The notes beneath the pieces were generated by a model, which worked only from the letters and a program-made list of their open reading frames with translations, searched no databases and had not been told where the DNA came from. A stretch of 64,000 nucleotides of DNA from Nocardia jejuensis NBRC 103114 (GTDB lineage Bacteria > Actinomycetota > Actinomycetes > Mycobacteriales > Mycobacteriaceae), in the NCBI RefSeq assembly GCF_001613145.1, contig NZ_BDBU01000049.1, positions 1 through 64,000 on the forward strand, in the 5' to 3' direction. This document shows, one piece after another, positions 27,201 to 33,633 of this stretch. Position numbers and translations under genes: made by a program. How positions within the stretch are numbered: the stretch's first letter is position 1; each line of letters begins with the position of its first letter.

Positions 27201-30200
27201 CGATCGACCTGCGGCCACGGCATCTGCTCGGTCAGCAGCCGGATGTCGCCGTCGGTCCACTCGACCTTGGTGCTGGGCTGATCCACGTGCAGGGTGCGCG
27301 GGAGCACGCCGTGCCGCATGGCCATGATCATCTTGATCACGCCGCCCACACCGGCCGCGGCCTGCGAGTGACCGATATTGGATTTGAACGAGCCCAGCCA
27401 CAGCGGGCGGCCGGGTTCGCGGTCCTGACCGTAGGTGGCCAGGAGCGCCTGGGCCTCGATCGGGTCGCCCAATGTCGTTCCGGTGCCGTGGGCTTCCACG
27501 GCGTCGACCTCGGCGGCGGTGACTCCGGCATTGGCCAGGGCCTGGCGGATGACCTTGCGCTGCGCGGGGCCGTTCGGGGCGGTCAGGCCGTTGGAGGCGC
27601 CGTCCTGGTTGACCGCGGAACCGGCGATGACCGCGAGCACCTGGTGGCCGTTGCGGCGGGCATCGGAAAGGCGTTCCAGGACAAGGACTCCGGCGCCCTC
27701 GGCCCAGGCGACGCCGTCTGCCGCATCGGCGAAGGACTTACAGCGACCGTCCGGAGCCAGGGCGCGCTGGCGGCTGAACTCGAGGAACATCTCGGGCGAG
27801 GCCATGACCGCCACACCGCCCGCCAGCGCCAGATCGCATTCGCGGGATCGCAGGGACTGGGCGGCCAGATGCATCGCCACGAGGGAGGACGAGCAGGCCG
27901 TGTCGATGGAGACCGAGGGGCCCTCCAGGCCGAAGACGTACGAAACCCGGCCCGAGACAAGGCTTCCGGCCGCCTTGCCCTGTGCGTAGTCGTGGTACAT
28001 GACGCCGGTGAACACGCCGGTCGCGCTGCCGCGCAGCGCCGCCGGGTCGACCCCGGCACGCTCGAGCGCCTCCCAGGAGATCTCCAGCAGCAGACGCTGC
28101 TGCGGGTCCATGATCAGGGCTTCGTTGGGACTGATCCCGAAGAACTCGGCATCGAACTCGGCTGCGTCGTAGAGGAATCCGCCGCGCCGCGCGTAGGTTT
28201 TGCCCGCCTTGCCGGGGTCCGGATCGTAGATGCCGTCGATGTCCCAGCCTCGGTCGGCCGGGGAGTCACCCGTGGCATCGGTTCCCGAGGCCACCAGGTT
28301 CCACAGTTCCTCCGGCGAGGTGACGCCGCCGGGGAAGCGGCAACCCATGGCCACCACCGCGATCGGTTCGTCATCGGCGCGGACCCGGCTGATCGCGTGG
28401 TCCTGAGCCGTCCCGGTCCCGGTCAGCTGGGCGGCGACGAAGTCAGCGACGACCTGCGGATTGGGCTGGTCGAAAACCAGGGTGGCGGGCAATGCCAGGC
28501 CTGTCGCGGCATTGATCCGGTTGCGGAACTCGACGGCGCTGAGCGAGTCGAAACCGAGCTGCTGGAACGGCTGGTCGGGTTCGACGGCCTCGAGGGAGGC
28601 GTGGCCCAGCACCTCGGCGGCGATCGAGCGGACGAGGCCGAGCAGAGCGGTGCCGCGGTCGGCCTCGGAGAGTCCGGACAGTTGCCGTGCGAGGGCCTGC
28701 GCGGCGGGAGTGCGGGACGCGCGGCGGGGCGCGGCCGGAACGAGTGCGCGCACCAGAGCCGGGAGTTGCTCGCCTCGGGTGCGCAGGACGGCCGGATCGA
28801 CACGCAGCGCGACGAGTCGGTCGATACCGGTCGCGATGGCCGCGTCGAACAGGGCCAGGCCCTCGGCCTCGGTGAGGGGCGGGAAGCCCTGTCTGCGCAT
28901 CCGATCGAAGTCGGCCTCGGACAGGTCGGCGCCCAGGCCGGTGGATCGGGCCCAGAGTCCGTAGTCGATGGAGGTGGCGGGCAAGCCCAGACGGTGACGG
29001 TGGGCCGCGAGGGCGTCCAGGAAAACATTGGCGGCGGCGTAGTTCGCCTGACCGGCGGCCAGCACCAGACCACCCGCGGAGGACAGCAGAGCGAACAGGG
29101 TCAGCGGGTGGTCGAGGGTCAGTTCGTGCAGATGCCATGCGGCATCGGCTTTGGGGCGCAGGACCCGGTCGATCCGGTCGGGGGTGATCGATTCGAGGAG
29201 ACCGTTGTCTGCGACGCCGGCGGCGTGCACCACACCCGCCAGCGGGTGCTCGTCGGTGACGGTGGCGAGCAGGGACTCCAGCTGTGTGCGATCGGAGACG
29301 TCGCAGGCGGCGATGGTGACCGAGGCGCCGAGGTCGGCCAGTTCGAGCTGGAGTTCGATCGCTCCGGGGGCGTCGGGTCCGCGGCGGGAGGTCAGGAGTA
29401 GTTGGCGCACACCGTGTTCGGTGACGAGGTGGCGGGCGATCAGCGCGCCGAGACCGCCGGTGCCGCCGGTGACCAGCACGGTGCCCTCGAGCGCGGGACG
29501 AGTGACCGCGCCGGGCGCGTGACGGGCCAGCCTGGGAATCAGCAGCGTCGCGTCGCGCAGTGCGGCTTCGGGTTCCTCGGCCGCGGCTACGGCTGCCGCG
29601 ATGACGGTGCCGGGTGCGGCGTGAGCGTCGAGGTCCAAGAGCTGGAATCGGCCCGGGTGTTCCGCCTGAGCGGCGCGGAGCAGACCCCATACCGGCGCAT
29701 GGGCCAGATCGATGGGATCGGAATCGGTGACGACCACCGCGTGCCGGGTGAGGACGACCAGTCGCGAGTCGGCGAATCGGGGCTCGGCGAGCCAACTCCG
29801 CACGGTGGCGAGAACTTCGGTCACGACCCGGCGTGCGGATTCCGGCGGAGCGCCGTCGGCGCTCGGGCACTCGAGTAGGACGAGGCCGGGCACGGTCGAT
29901 TCGGGGGTGGAGTCGAGGTCGGCGATCAGGGACGCCAGATCGCGTCCGCCGGGGCTCAGCGTGGCGACGCGGGCCGGATCGACCGACTCCGTCGACACCG
30001 CCCGCGCGGTCGCCCATTCCACTGTGAAGAGGGCTTCGGAGGTGTGGTCGCCGGGGAGCCGGTCGGCCGATATGGGCCGTGAGACCAGCGAGCCCACCGA
30101 GAGCACGGGGCGGCCGTGGTCGTCGGCCATCTGGATCGCGAAGCGGTCGCCCCGCGGTTCGATCCGGACGCGGACGGTGGTGGCGCCGGTCGTGTGCACC

Positions 30201-33200
30201 CGCACCTGGTTCCAGGAGAACGGCAGCGCCGGGAAACCCGCCGCCCCGCCCCGGAGCGCGTGCACGATCGCGACGTGCAGCGCGGCATCGAACAGCGCCG
30301 GATGCACGCCGAATCCCTTGCCTGACTGCGTATCCGGCAGGGAGACCTCGGCGAACAATTCCTCACCGCGCTGCCAGGCGGCGCGCAGGCCGCGGAAGGA
30401 CGGACCGTAGCCGTAGCCCGCGCCGAGCAGTTCGTCGTAGGCATCGTCGATCGAGAGCGGCTGCGCGCCGACCGGAGGCCAGGAGGCGAGATCGACCGCG
30501 ACCACCGGTTCGTCGGGCGCGAGCACGCCGTCGGTGTGCAGAACCCACGGCCCCTCCCCCGCCGGGCGCGAGTGCACGGTCAGCCGGCGGCGACCGGAGT
30601 CGTCGGCCGCGGTCACCACGACCTGTACCGAGACGCTGCCCGAGGCGGGCACGGTCAGCGGGGCATGCAGGATGAGCTCCTGCACCAGCGGAGAGCCGAG
30701 CAGGTCGCCGACATAGGCGGCGAGTTCGACGAACCCTGTTCCGGGTAGCAGAACGGTGCCCAGCACGCTGTGGTCGGCCAGCCAGTGCACCGAGTCCACC
30801 GACCAGCGGCCGGTGAAGCTCACGCCGCCGGAATCCGGATGCGGCACCACCGCACCCAGCAGCGGATGCTCGATGAGGTCGAGCCCGGCGGAGCCGAGAC
30901 CACGCAGATCGGCGGCCGACCAGGACTGCGTCAGCCACTGCTTGGCGTCGAGCCAGAAGCGCTCGCGCTGGAAGGCATAGGTGGGCAGGTCGATCGCCTG
31001 CGATCCGGTGCCGGAATACGGAGCGGCCCAGTCGATGTCGGCTCCGGTCACGAACAGGGCGGCCAGCCCGGACAGCAGCGTGTGCGCGTCGGCGTGGTCG
31101 CGACGTGCCAGTGCGACGGCCGCCACATCACCGGCAGTGTGCGCGATCATCGGCGTCAGGGCGGCGGCGGGGCCGAGTTCGGCGAATCTGCTGACACCCG
31201 ACTCCGCCATGGCGACAACGGCATCCGCGAAGCGGACGGTGTCGCGGACCTGCCGGACCCAGTAGGCCGGGTCGCACATCTCGTCGCCGATCCGGGCGCC
31301 GGTGACCGTGGAGACGAGGGGCAGGTTCGGACGAGTGAAGCTCAGCCCCGAGATCGTGGTCGCGAAATCGGCGAGCATCGGCTCCATCAGGGCCGAGTGG
31401 AACGCATGCGAGACACGCAGACGGGTTGTGCGCCAGCCGTGTTCGGCACAGGCTTCGCTCACCGCGGCGATGTCGCCCTCGGGACCCGACAGCACCACGG
31501 CAGCGGGACCGTTGACGGCTGCGAGCTGCGTGGCACCGGACAGCAACGGCAGGACGTCCGATTCCCCGGCGGCGACCGCGACCATCGCGCCACCGGCGGG
31601 CAGAGCCTGCATGAGGCGGCCCCGGGCGGCCACCAGGACACACGCGTCCCGGAGTGACATCACACCGGCGACGTGGGCGGCCGCGATCTCGCCGATGGAG
31701 TGACCGGCCACGACGCCGGGGCGCAGGCCCCAGGATTCGAGAAGGCGGAACTGTGCGACCTCGAATGCGAACAGGGCGGCCTGGGCGAAAACGGTTCGGT
31801 CGATCAAGGTTTCGTCGGTCAGCGCGGTGCCGAGCGAGACGGTTTGCCCCAGTTGAGGATCCAGCTCCGCGATGATCTCGTCGAAGGACTCGGCGAACAC
31901 CGGGAAGGCGGCGCGAAGCTCGATGGCCATACCCGCCCACTGCGCGCCCTGACCGGAGAACACGATCCCGGTGGTCCCGGGCACCACCCGGCCGGTCACG
32001 AGTCCCGGACCGGTGCCGGTGTGGCCGAGTGCGCGCAGCCCGGCCAGCAGGCCGTCGCGGTCCTCGGCGAGGACCACGGCGCGGTGCTCGAAGACAGCCC
32101 GGGTCGTCGCCAGGGAGAAGCCGACGTCGGCCGGATCCTGTTCGGCCGCAGGGGACGTCAGGCGGGCGGCGTGGGCGGCGAGACCCGCCGCGGTCCGGGC
32201 AGACAGGACCCAGGGCAGCAGGCCGCCGACCGGAACTGGCCGTGGTGCCGGTGTCGGTGCGTCTTCGGCCGAGGGGGCCTGTTCCACGATGACGTGTGCG
32301 TTGGTGCCGCTGATACCGAAGGAGGACACCCCCGCGCGGCGGGGACGATCGGTCTGTGGCCAGGGCACGGACTCGGTCAACAGGCGGACGTGGCCATCGG
32401 TCCACTCCACCTTGGTACTGGGCTGATCCACGTGCAGGGTCTTGGGCAGCACACCGTGCCGCATCGCCATGACCATCTTGATCACGCCACCCACACCCGC
32501 GGCCGCCTGGGCATGACCGATATTGGACTTGAGCGAGCCCAGCCACAACGGCCGATCCCCGGGACGATCCTGACCGTAGGTCGCAAGCAGAGCCTGTGCC
32601 TCGATCGGATCACCCAATGTCGTTCCCGTGCCGTGCGCTTCGACCACATCCACCTCGGCCGCGGACACTCCGGCATTGGTCAGCGCCTGGCGGATCACCC
32701 GGCGCTGGGACGGGCCGTTCGGCGCGGTGAGGCCATTGGACGCGCCGTCCTGGTTCACCGCGGAGCCCGCCATGACCGCGAGGATTCGATGGCCGTTGCG
32801 CTGGGCGTCCGACAGGCGCTCGAGCACCAGGACACCCGCGCCTTCGGCCCAGCCGACGCCATCGGCGTTGTCGGAGAACGATTTACACCGCCCGTCCGCC
32901 GACAGGCCACGCTGCCTACCGAACTCGATGAAGGTCTCGGGTGTCGCCATGACGGCCACACCACCCGCGAGCGCGAGGTCGCACTCCCCCGACCGCAGCG
33001 AGGCGGCCGCCGAATGCATGGCCACCAGCGAGGACGAGCACGCCGTGTCCACCGTGACCGACGGCCCCTCGAGGCCGAAGACATACGAAATACGCCCGGA
33101 GGCAATGGATCCCGAGTTCGCGTTGGCGGGATAGTCGTGGTACATCATGCCGACCCAGACGCCGGTCCTGCTGCCCTTCAGGGTGCCGGGGTCCACGCCC

Positions 33201-33625
33201 GCGCGCTCGAAGGCCTCCCACGATGTTTCCAGCAGCAGGAACTGCTGCGGATCCATCAGCGCGGCCTCGTTGGGGCTGATATTGAAGAAGGCGGGATCGA
33301 ATTCGCCTGCGGAGTGCAGGAATCCGCCCTCGCGGGTGTACGTGCTGTTCGGCGTCTCACCGGTGGGGTCGTAGAGACGGTCGATATCCCAGCCGCGATC
33401 GGCGGGGAACCGCGACGTCGCGTCGGTGCCGTCCGAGACGAGCCGCCAGAGATCCTCGGGAGAGTTGACGCCGCCGGGATAGCGGCAGGCCATGCCCACG
33501 ATGGCGATGGGCTCGCGCAGGGCCGCGTCGAGGGAGCGATTGCGGGCCCGCAGCCGCTCGGTCTCCTTGAGGGAGACGCGCAGCGCCTGGGCGAGCTTCT
33601 GGGTGTTGTCCTCGGGCTTGGTCAT
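17402..33625 (-). CDS. Trimodular type I polyketide synthase with terminal thioesterase
   Basis: A 5407-residue final PKS of the line. The order is N-terminal docking coiled coil (KLAQALRVSLKETERLR, about 9-25), then three KS-AT-DH-KR-ACP modules beginning at about 39, 1752 and 3452, then a thioesterase from about 5140 to the end. All KS domains have Cys-His-His; all three ATs are malonyl-type (HAFH); every KR keeps its catalytic Tyr and every ACP its GFDS serine. The thioesterase has GYSSGG (Ser at about 5262) and His at about 5383 (DADHF). The start is ATG 33625, 8 nt after the stop of the upstream PKS gene. The same frame is open for 280 more codons but overlaps that gene. It would perform the last three extensions and release the chain by hydrolysis or macrocyclisation. 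Confidence 0.95.
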   Translation of the reverse strand: MTKPEDNTQKLAQALRVSLKETERLRARNRSLDAALREPIAIVGMACRYPGGVNSPEDLWRLVSDGTDATSRFPADRGWDIDRLYDPTGETPNSTYTREGGFLHSAGEFDPAFFNISPNEAALMDPQQFLLLETSWEAFERAGVDPGTLKGSRTGVWVGMMYHDYPANANSGSIASGRISYVFGLEGPSVTVDTACSSSLVAMHSAAASLRSGECDLALAGGVAVMATPETFIEFGRQRGLSADGRCKSFSDNADGVGWAEGAGVLVLERLSDAQRNGHRILAVMAGSAVNQDGASNGLTAPNGPSQRRVIRQALTNAGVSAAEVDVVEAHGTGTTLGDPIEAQALLATYGQDRPGDRPLWLGSLKSNIGHAQAAAGVGGVIKMVMAMRHGVLPKTLHVDQPSTKVEWTDGHVRLLTESVPWPQTDRPRRAGVSSFGISGTNAHVIVEQAPSAEDAPTPAPRPVPVGGLLPWVLSARTAAGLAAHAARLTSPAAEQDPADVGFSLATTRAVFEHRAVVLAEDRDGLLAGLRALGHTGTGPGLVTGRVVPGTTGIVFSGQGAQWAGMAIELRAAFPVFAESFDEIIAELDPQLGQTVSLGTALTDETLIDRTVFAQAALFAFEVAQFRLLESWGLRPGVVAGHSIGEIAAAHVAGVMSLRDACVLVAARGRLMQALPAGGAMVAVAAGESDVLPLLSGATQLAAVNGPAAVVLSGPEGDIAAVSEACAEHGWRTTRLRVSHAFHSALMEPMLADFATTISGLSFTRPNLPLVSTVTGARIGDEMCDPAYWVRQVRDTVRFADAVVAMAESGVSRFAELGPAAALTPMIAHTAGDVAAVALARRDHADAHTLLSGLAALFVTGADIDWAAPYSGTGSQAIDLPTYAFQRERFWLDAKQWLTQSWSAADLRGLGSAGLDLIEHPLLGAVVPHPDSGGVSFTGRWSVDSVHWLADHSVLGTVLLPGTGFVELAAYVGDLLGSPLVQELILHAPLTVPASGSVSVQVVVTAADDSGRRRLTVHSRPAGEGPWVLHTDGVLAPDEPVVAVDLASWPPVGAQPLSIDDAYDELLGAGYGYGPSFRGLRAAWQRGEELFAEVSLPDTQSGKGFGVHPALFDAALHVAIVHALRGGAAGFPALPFSWNQVRVHTTGATTVRVRIEPRGDRFAIQMADDHGRPVLSVGSLVSRPISADRLPGDHTSEALFTVEWATARAVSTESVDPARVATLSPGGRDLASLIADLDSTPESTVPGLVLLECPSADGAPPESARRVVTEVLATVRSWLAEPRFADSRLVVLTRHAVVVTDSDPIDLAHAPVWGLLRAAQAEHPGRFQLLDLDAHAAPGTVIAAAVAAAEEPEAALRDATLLIPRLARHAPGAVTRPALEGTVLVTGGTGGLGALIARHLVTEHGVRQLLLTSRRGPDAPGAIELQLELADLGASVTIAACDVSDRTQLESLLATVTDEHPLAGVVHAAGVADNGLLESITPDRIDRVLRPKADAAWHLHELTLDHPLTLFALLSSAGGLVLAAGQANYAAANVFLDALAAHRHRLGLPATSIDYGLWARSTGLGADLSEADFDRMRRQGFPPLTEAEGLALFDAAIATGIDRLVALRVDPAVLRTRGEQLPALVRALVPAAPRRASRTPAAQALARQLSGLSEADRGTALLGLVRSIAAEVLGHASLEAVEPDQPFQQLGFDSLSAVEFRNRINAATGLALPATLVFDQPNPQVVADFVAAQLTGTGTAQDHAISRVRADDEPIAVVAMGCRFPGGVTSPEELWNLVASGTDATGDSPADRGWDIDGIYDPDPGKAGKTYARRGGFLYDAAEFDAEFFGISPNEALIMDPQQRLLLEISWEALERAGVDPAALRGSATGVFTGVMYHDYAQGKAAGSLVSGRVSYVFGLEGPSVSIDTACSSSLVAMHLAAQSLRSRECDLALAGGVAVMASPEMFLEFSRQRALAPDGRCKSFADAADGVAWAEGAGVLVLERLSDARRNGHQVLAVIAGSAVNQDGASNGLTAPNGPAQRKVIRQALANAGVTAAEVDAVEAHGTGTTLGDPIEAQALLATYGQDREPGRPLWLGSFKSNIGHSQAAAGVGGVIKMIMAMRHGVLPRTLHVDQPSTKVEWTDGDIRLLTEQMPWPQVDRPRRAGVSSFGLSGTNAHLIVEQAPVVESAVVPETTPSGAVLPWVISARGEQALADRAARLISHAAEHDPIDIGFSLATAAVRFEHRAVVLSAEREGLLNAAGALSLGDTVPAVVTGRATAGSTGLVFSGQGAQWAGMATALHAAHPVFAESFDAIVAELDPLLGQEVSLPAALPAEDLIDRTVYAQAGLFAFEVALYRLLESWGVRPGVLAGHSIGEIAAAHVAGVMSLPDACVLVAARGRLMQALPAGGAMVAVGASESQVRPLLPGDVSIAAINSPSSVVLSGATADIDAMIDRCAENGWRTHRLRVSHAFHSALMDPMLTEFASVLAGLTFHRPVLPLVSTLTGTRVDDEMSDPGYWVDQVRGTVRFADAVTTMAESGVVRFAEIGPDAVLTPMIAHTLDIGSTPVASAAIALARKANADSTSVSTGVAALFVSGADIDWPALFAGTRARRIDLPTYAFQHRRYWLTEGPAGGGDARSMGLVATGHPLVSAVLSQPDSDVISVSGRLSVQTHPWLADHRVMDTVLFPGTGLVELALHAGERVGCAVLDELVLRAPLVLPDSAGVAVRVVLGGDDGGGRRGVRIFSRPDDEADDSARSWTLNAEGTLASGFDSAPADLTQWPPAGATPVDIDDAYDSLDAQGYHYGPVFQALSRVWRTPEAVYAEVELPEHSRSEAERFGLHPALLDAALHALRFADEQPAERAELALPFEWSGVTVHAAGADALRVRLTRRGERGVSLDLADPTGAPVATVRHLASRPIDPAQLAASTPIARTALFHVSWTPLTVAESEITTAAWAEPGEQPAPRAVILSPPAGNDSATVHAATQEVLQVLQSFTSREQFAESVLVIRTSGAVSVAGEDLTNLAGAAVCGLARSAQAEFPGRILLLDSDSDADVPLGGIIAAGEPQAAVRHGQVHIARLARADSLAASAETLSATASFGPEDTVLITGASGLLGGLFARHLVASHGVRHLVLLSRRGDSTPESAELGSQLRQLGAEVEFDACDVADRDALTRVLSDIPAARPLAGVFHLAGVLDDGAIASLTPERMDTVLRPKVDAALHLHELTADLPLKAFVLFSSAAGALGNAGQGNYAAANSCLDALAAHRRTSGRPAQSFAWGLWDGGMAGELGEIERRRMSRSGLLPLSADQGLALFDAATRTDAATLVLARLDLDTMRGAGIPVPPLFTGLIPARRKAASAAATALRSRLTDTPGHERLGILVEIVRAQAAAILGHQDANAIAADKAFSELGFDSISAVEFRNALDTATGLRLPATLVFDYPTPQALAEYLADEFTGVNRDVAVTATRSAGDDPIAVVGMACRYPGGVTSAEDLWELVRLGTDAVSGLPVDRGWDINGIYDPEPGRAGKSYTREGGFLHTAADFDADFFGIGPNEATMMDPQQRQLLETTWEALERAGLDPASLRGSATGVFTGVMYHDYAQGAGVGATGSLVSGRIAYTLGLEGPAVSVDTACSSSLVAMHLAAQSLRSGESDLALAGGVAVMATPETFVEFSRQRGLSPDGRCKSFSDNADGVGWAEGAGVLVLERLSDAQRNGHRVLAVLAGSAVNQDGASNGLTAPNGPAQRRVIRQALANAGVVAAEVDAVEAHGTGTTLGDPIEAQALLATYGQGRAADRPLWLGSLKSNIGHAQAAAGVGGVIKMIMAMRHGVLPRTLHVDQPSTKVEWTDGNVQLLTESVAWPQVDRPRRAGVSSFGISGTNAHVIIEQAPQPVPVAGTTTAPAGNILPWVISARHGTALAGQAERLTRHAAEHDPIDIGFSLAATRAVFEHRAVVLASDPADLRTRVEALASGAQTPGVVTGRAVTGSTGMVFSGQGAQWSGMATELHTAYPVFAEAFDAIVAELDPLLGHQVSLAEALHSEDLIDATVFAQASLFAFEVALFRLVESWGVRADVVAGHSIGEIAAAHVAGVMSLRDACVLVAARGRLMQALPTAGAMVAVGASEADIAPLLSGDVSIAAVNGPFSVVLSGTEADIAPILDRCVENSWRTHRLRVSHAFHSALMDPMLAEFATAIAGLAFGRPHIALVSTVTGTRVEDEMSDPAYWVNQVRGAVRFADAVTTMASLGVVRVAEVGPDAVLTPMVAQTLDPATTVPLAKRHSADPVTLLTALARLHVTGAQVDWPGYYTGTGAARIDLPTYDFQHRRFWTTGPLHTGEAFTLGLRSTEHPLLGAAVPQPETGGIRFTGRLGTTTHPWLADHDVLGTVLLPGTGFVELAVYAGTQVDCAELEELTLLAPLILRGHTGVQLQVIVGEADDTGRRTLDIYSSGDGEDPSLPWTHHAIGAVRPSTDDEFTTWTDFADWPPAGATAIGIDGAYDTLADQGYHYGPAFQGLSALWRREGDLYAEIALPEQVSAQGYGVHPALLDAAMHALSFGAPLTDDGADRPTLVPFAWSSVRVHADGARRVRVRLTWVDGALTLAMTDAAGGPLLSVRSLAVRPMSRELLTAATRSAPDALYELSWRPGPEPRSGNIAWAEWGTADPAPLLLFRPPVTGADVPAALRDALHGTLAVLHEFLREQAYAASTLAVVTDSADDPAAAAVWGLVRAAQAENPGRVVLLQAPAAIASERLAAVAITGEPELAVDTEGTRVPRLVRAVAPEHDLPSPWDPDRTVLITGGTGGIGRILAEHLVTHHGVRHLLLVGRRDPATLTDFTGDLETLGAQVRVAACDVADRAALRDLLASIPADHPLGAIVHVAGVAHNGLVESLTPDQIDYSLAAKADSAWHLHELTRDLDLSAFVLISSVAGLILPAGQGGYAAANLFLDALATHRHAAGLPATSLAYGLWGIDTGLSQWLGETDRRRLRRQGFPPLSAAEALELFDAAVVSDRPVSVPVDIDRTALRARDTVPALLRDLVTRTGRRGGSAQDAGALRRRLAQLSESEAEQWLRTHILENAARLLGHDSAESLDPERDFLESGFDSLAAMELRTALNASTGLTLPTAAIFDHKTPAALARYLCKELTTGEPTASTGAAMDDSLYGMFRGAVLSGQAAKGFHLLRAVAELREEFATAAELDRLPVPARLAVGPTRPRIICVTPPLATGGAHQYARVVSHLGADRDVIALPPVGFGAGESLPSTPAAALQGLARSVLEAAQGDPFVLLGYSSGGLLAYLTAEYLEGAGGPTPESVVLLDTYEVHDDGEWLLRAMAEHMVSDQATFGRFDQARLTGMGRYVHLLQHMAPGSVAVPTLFLQCARSFLGSDPDRADWQAEPWDPAHTVVSVDADHFTILEDRSAEAAAAIENWLDR
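18257..23268 (-). other. Module 3 of the last PKS: KS-AT(malonyl)-DH-KR-ACP
   Basis: KS Cys in DTACSSS near 22790. AT with GHSIG near 21455 and HAFH near 21150. DH with intact HxxxGxxxxP (HDVLGTVLLP, near 20545). KR with Ser/Tyr/Asn present but the B-type LDD replaced by AHN near 19050. ACP GFDSL near 18385. Predicted product of the step: a trans or cis enoyl unit (C2=C3). Confidence 0.88.
23323..28372 (-). other. Module 2 of the last PKS: KS-AT(malonyl)-DH-KR-ACP
   Basis: KS Cys near 27900. AT GHSIG near 26560 and HAFH near 26260. DH keeps the catalytic His and Asp, but the motif reads HRVMDTVLFP, with Asp where HxxxGxxxxP has Gly (near 25640). KR is B-type (LDD near 24090) with Ser/Tyr/Asn. 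ACP GFDSI near 23440. Enoyl formation is expected if the altered DH still works. Confidence 0.85.
28425..33510 (-). other. Module 1 of the last PKS: KS-AT(malonyl)-DH-KR-ACP
   Basis: KS Cys near 33035. AT GHSIG near 31695 and HAFH near 31400. DH HSVLGTVLLP near 30770. KR with catalytic Tyr in QANYAAAN (near 29035) but ADN in place of LDD (near 29215). ACP GFDSL near 28545. Part of the KS is nearly identical at DNA level to the KS of the preceding module. Confidence 0.88.
32436..32547. repeat. 112-nt exact repeat in KS coding DNA, copy 1
   Basis: Read base by base, this segment is identical to 37823-37934, in the same position of the KS domain (around KSNIGHAQAAAGVGG) of the previous module. 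Synonymous positions are also identical, which points to recent duplication or gene conversion rather than protein-level constraint. Confidence 0.85.
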
Positions 33626-33633
33626 AGTCGCCG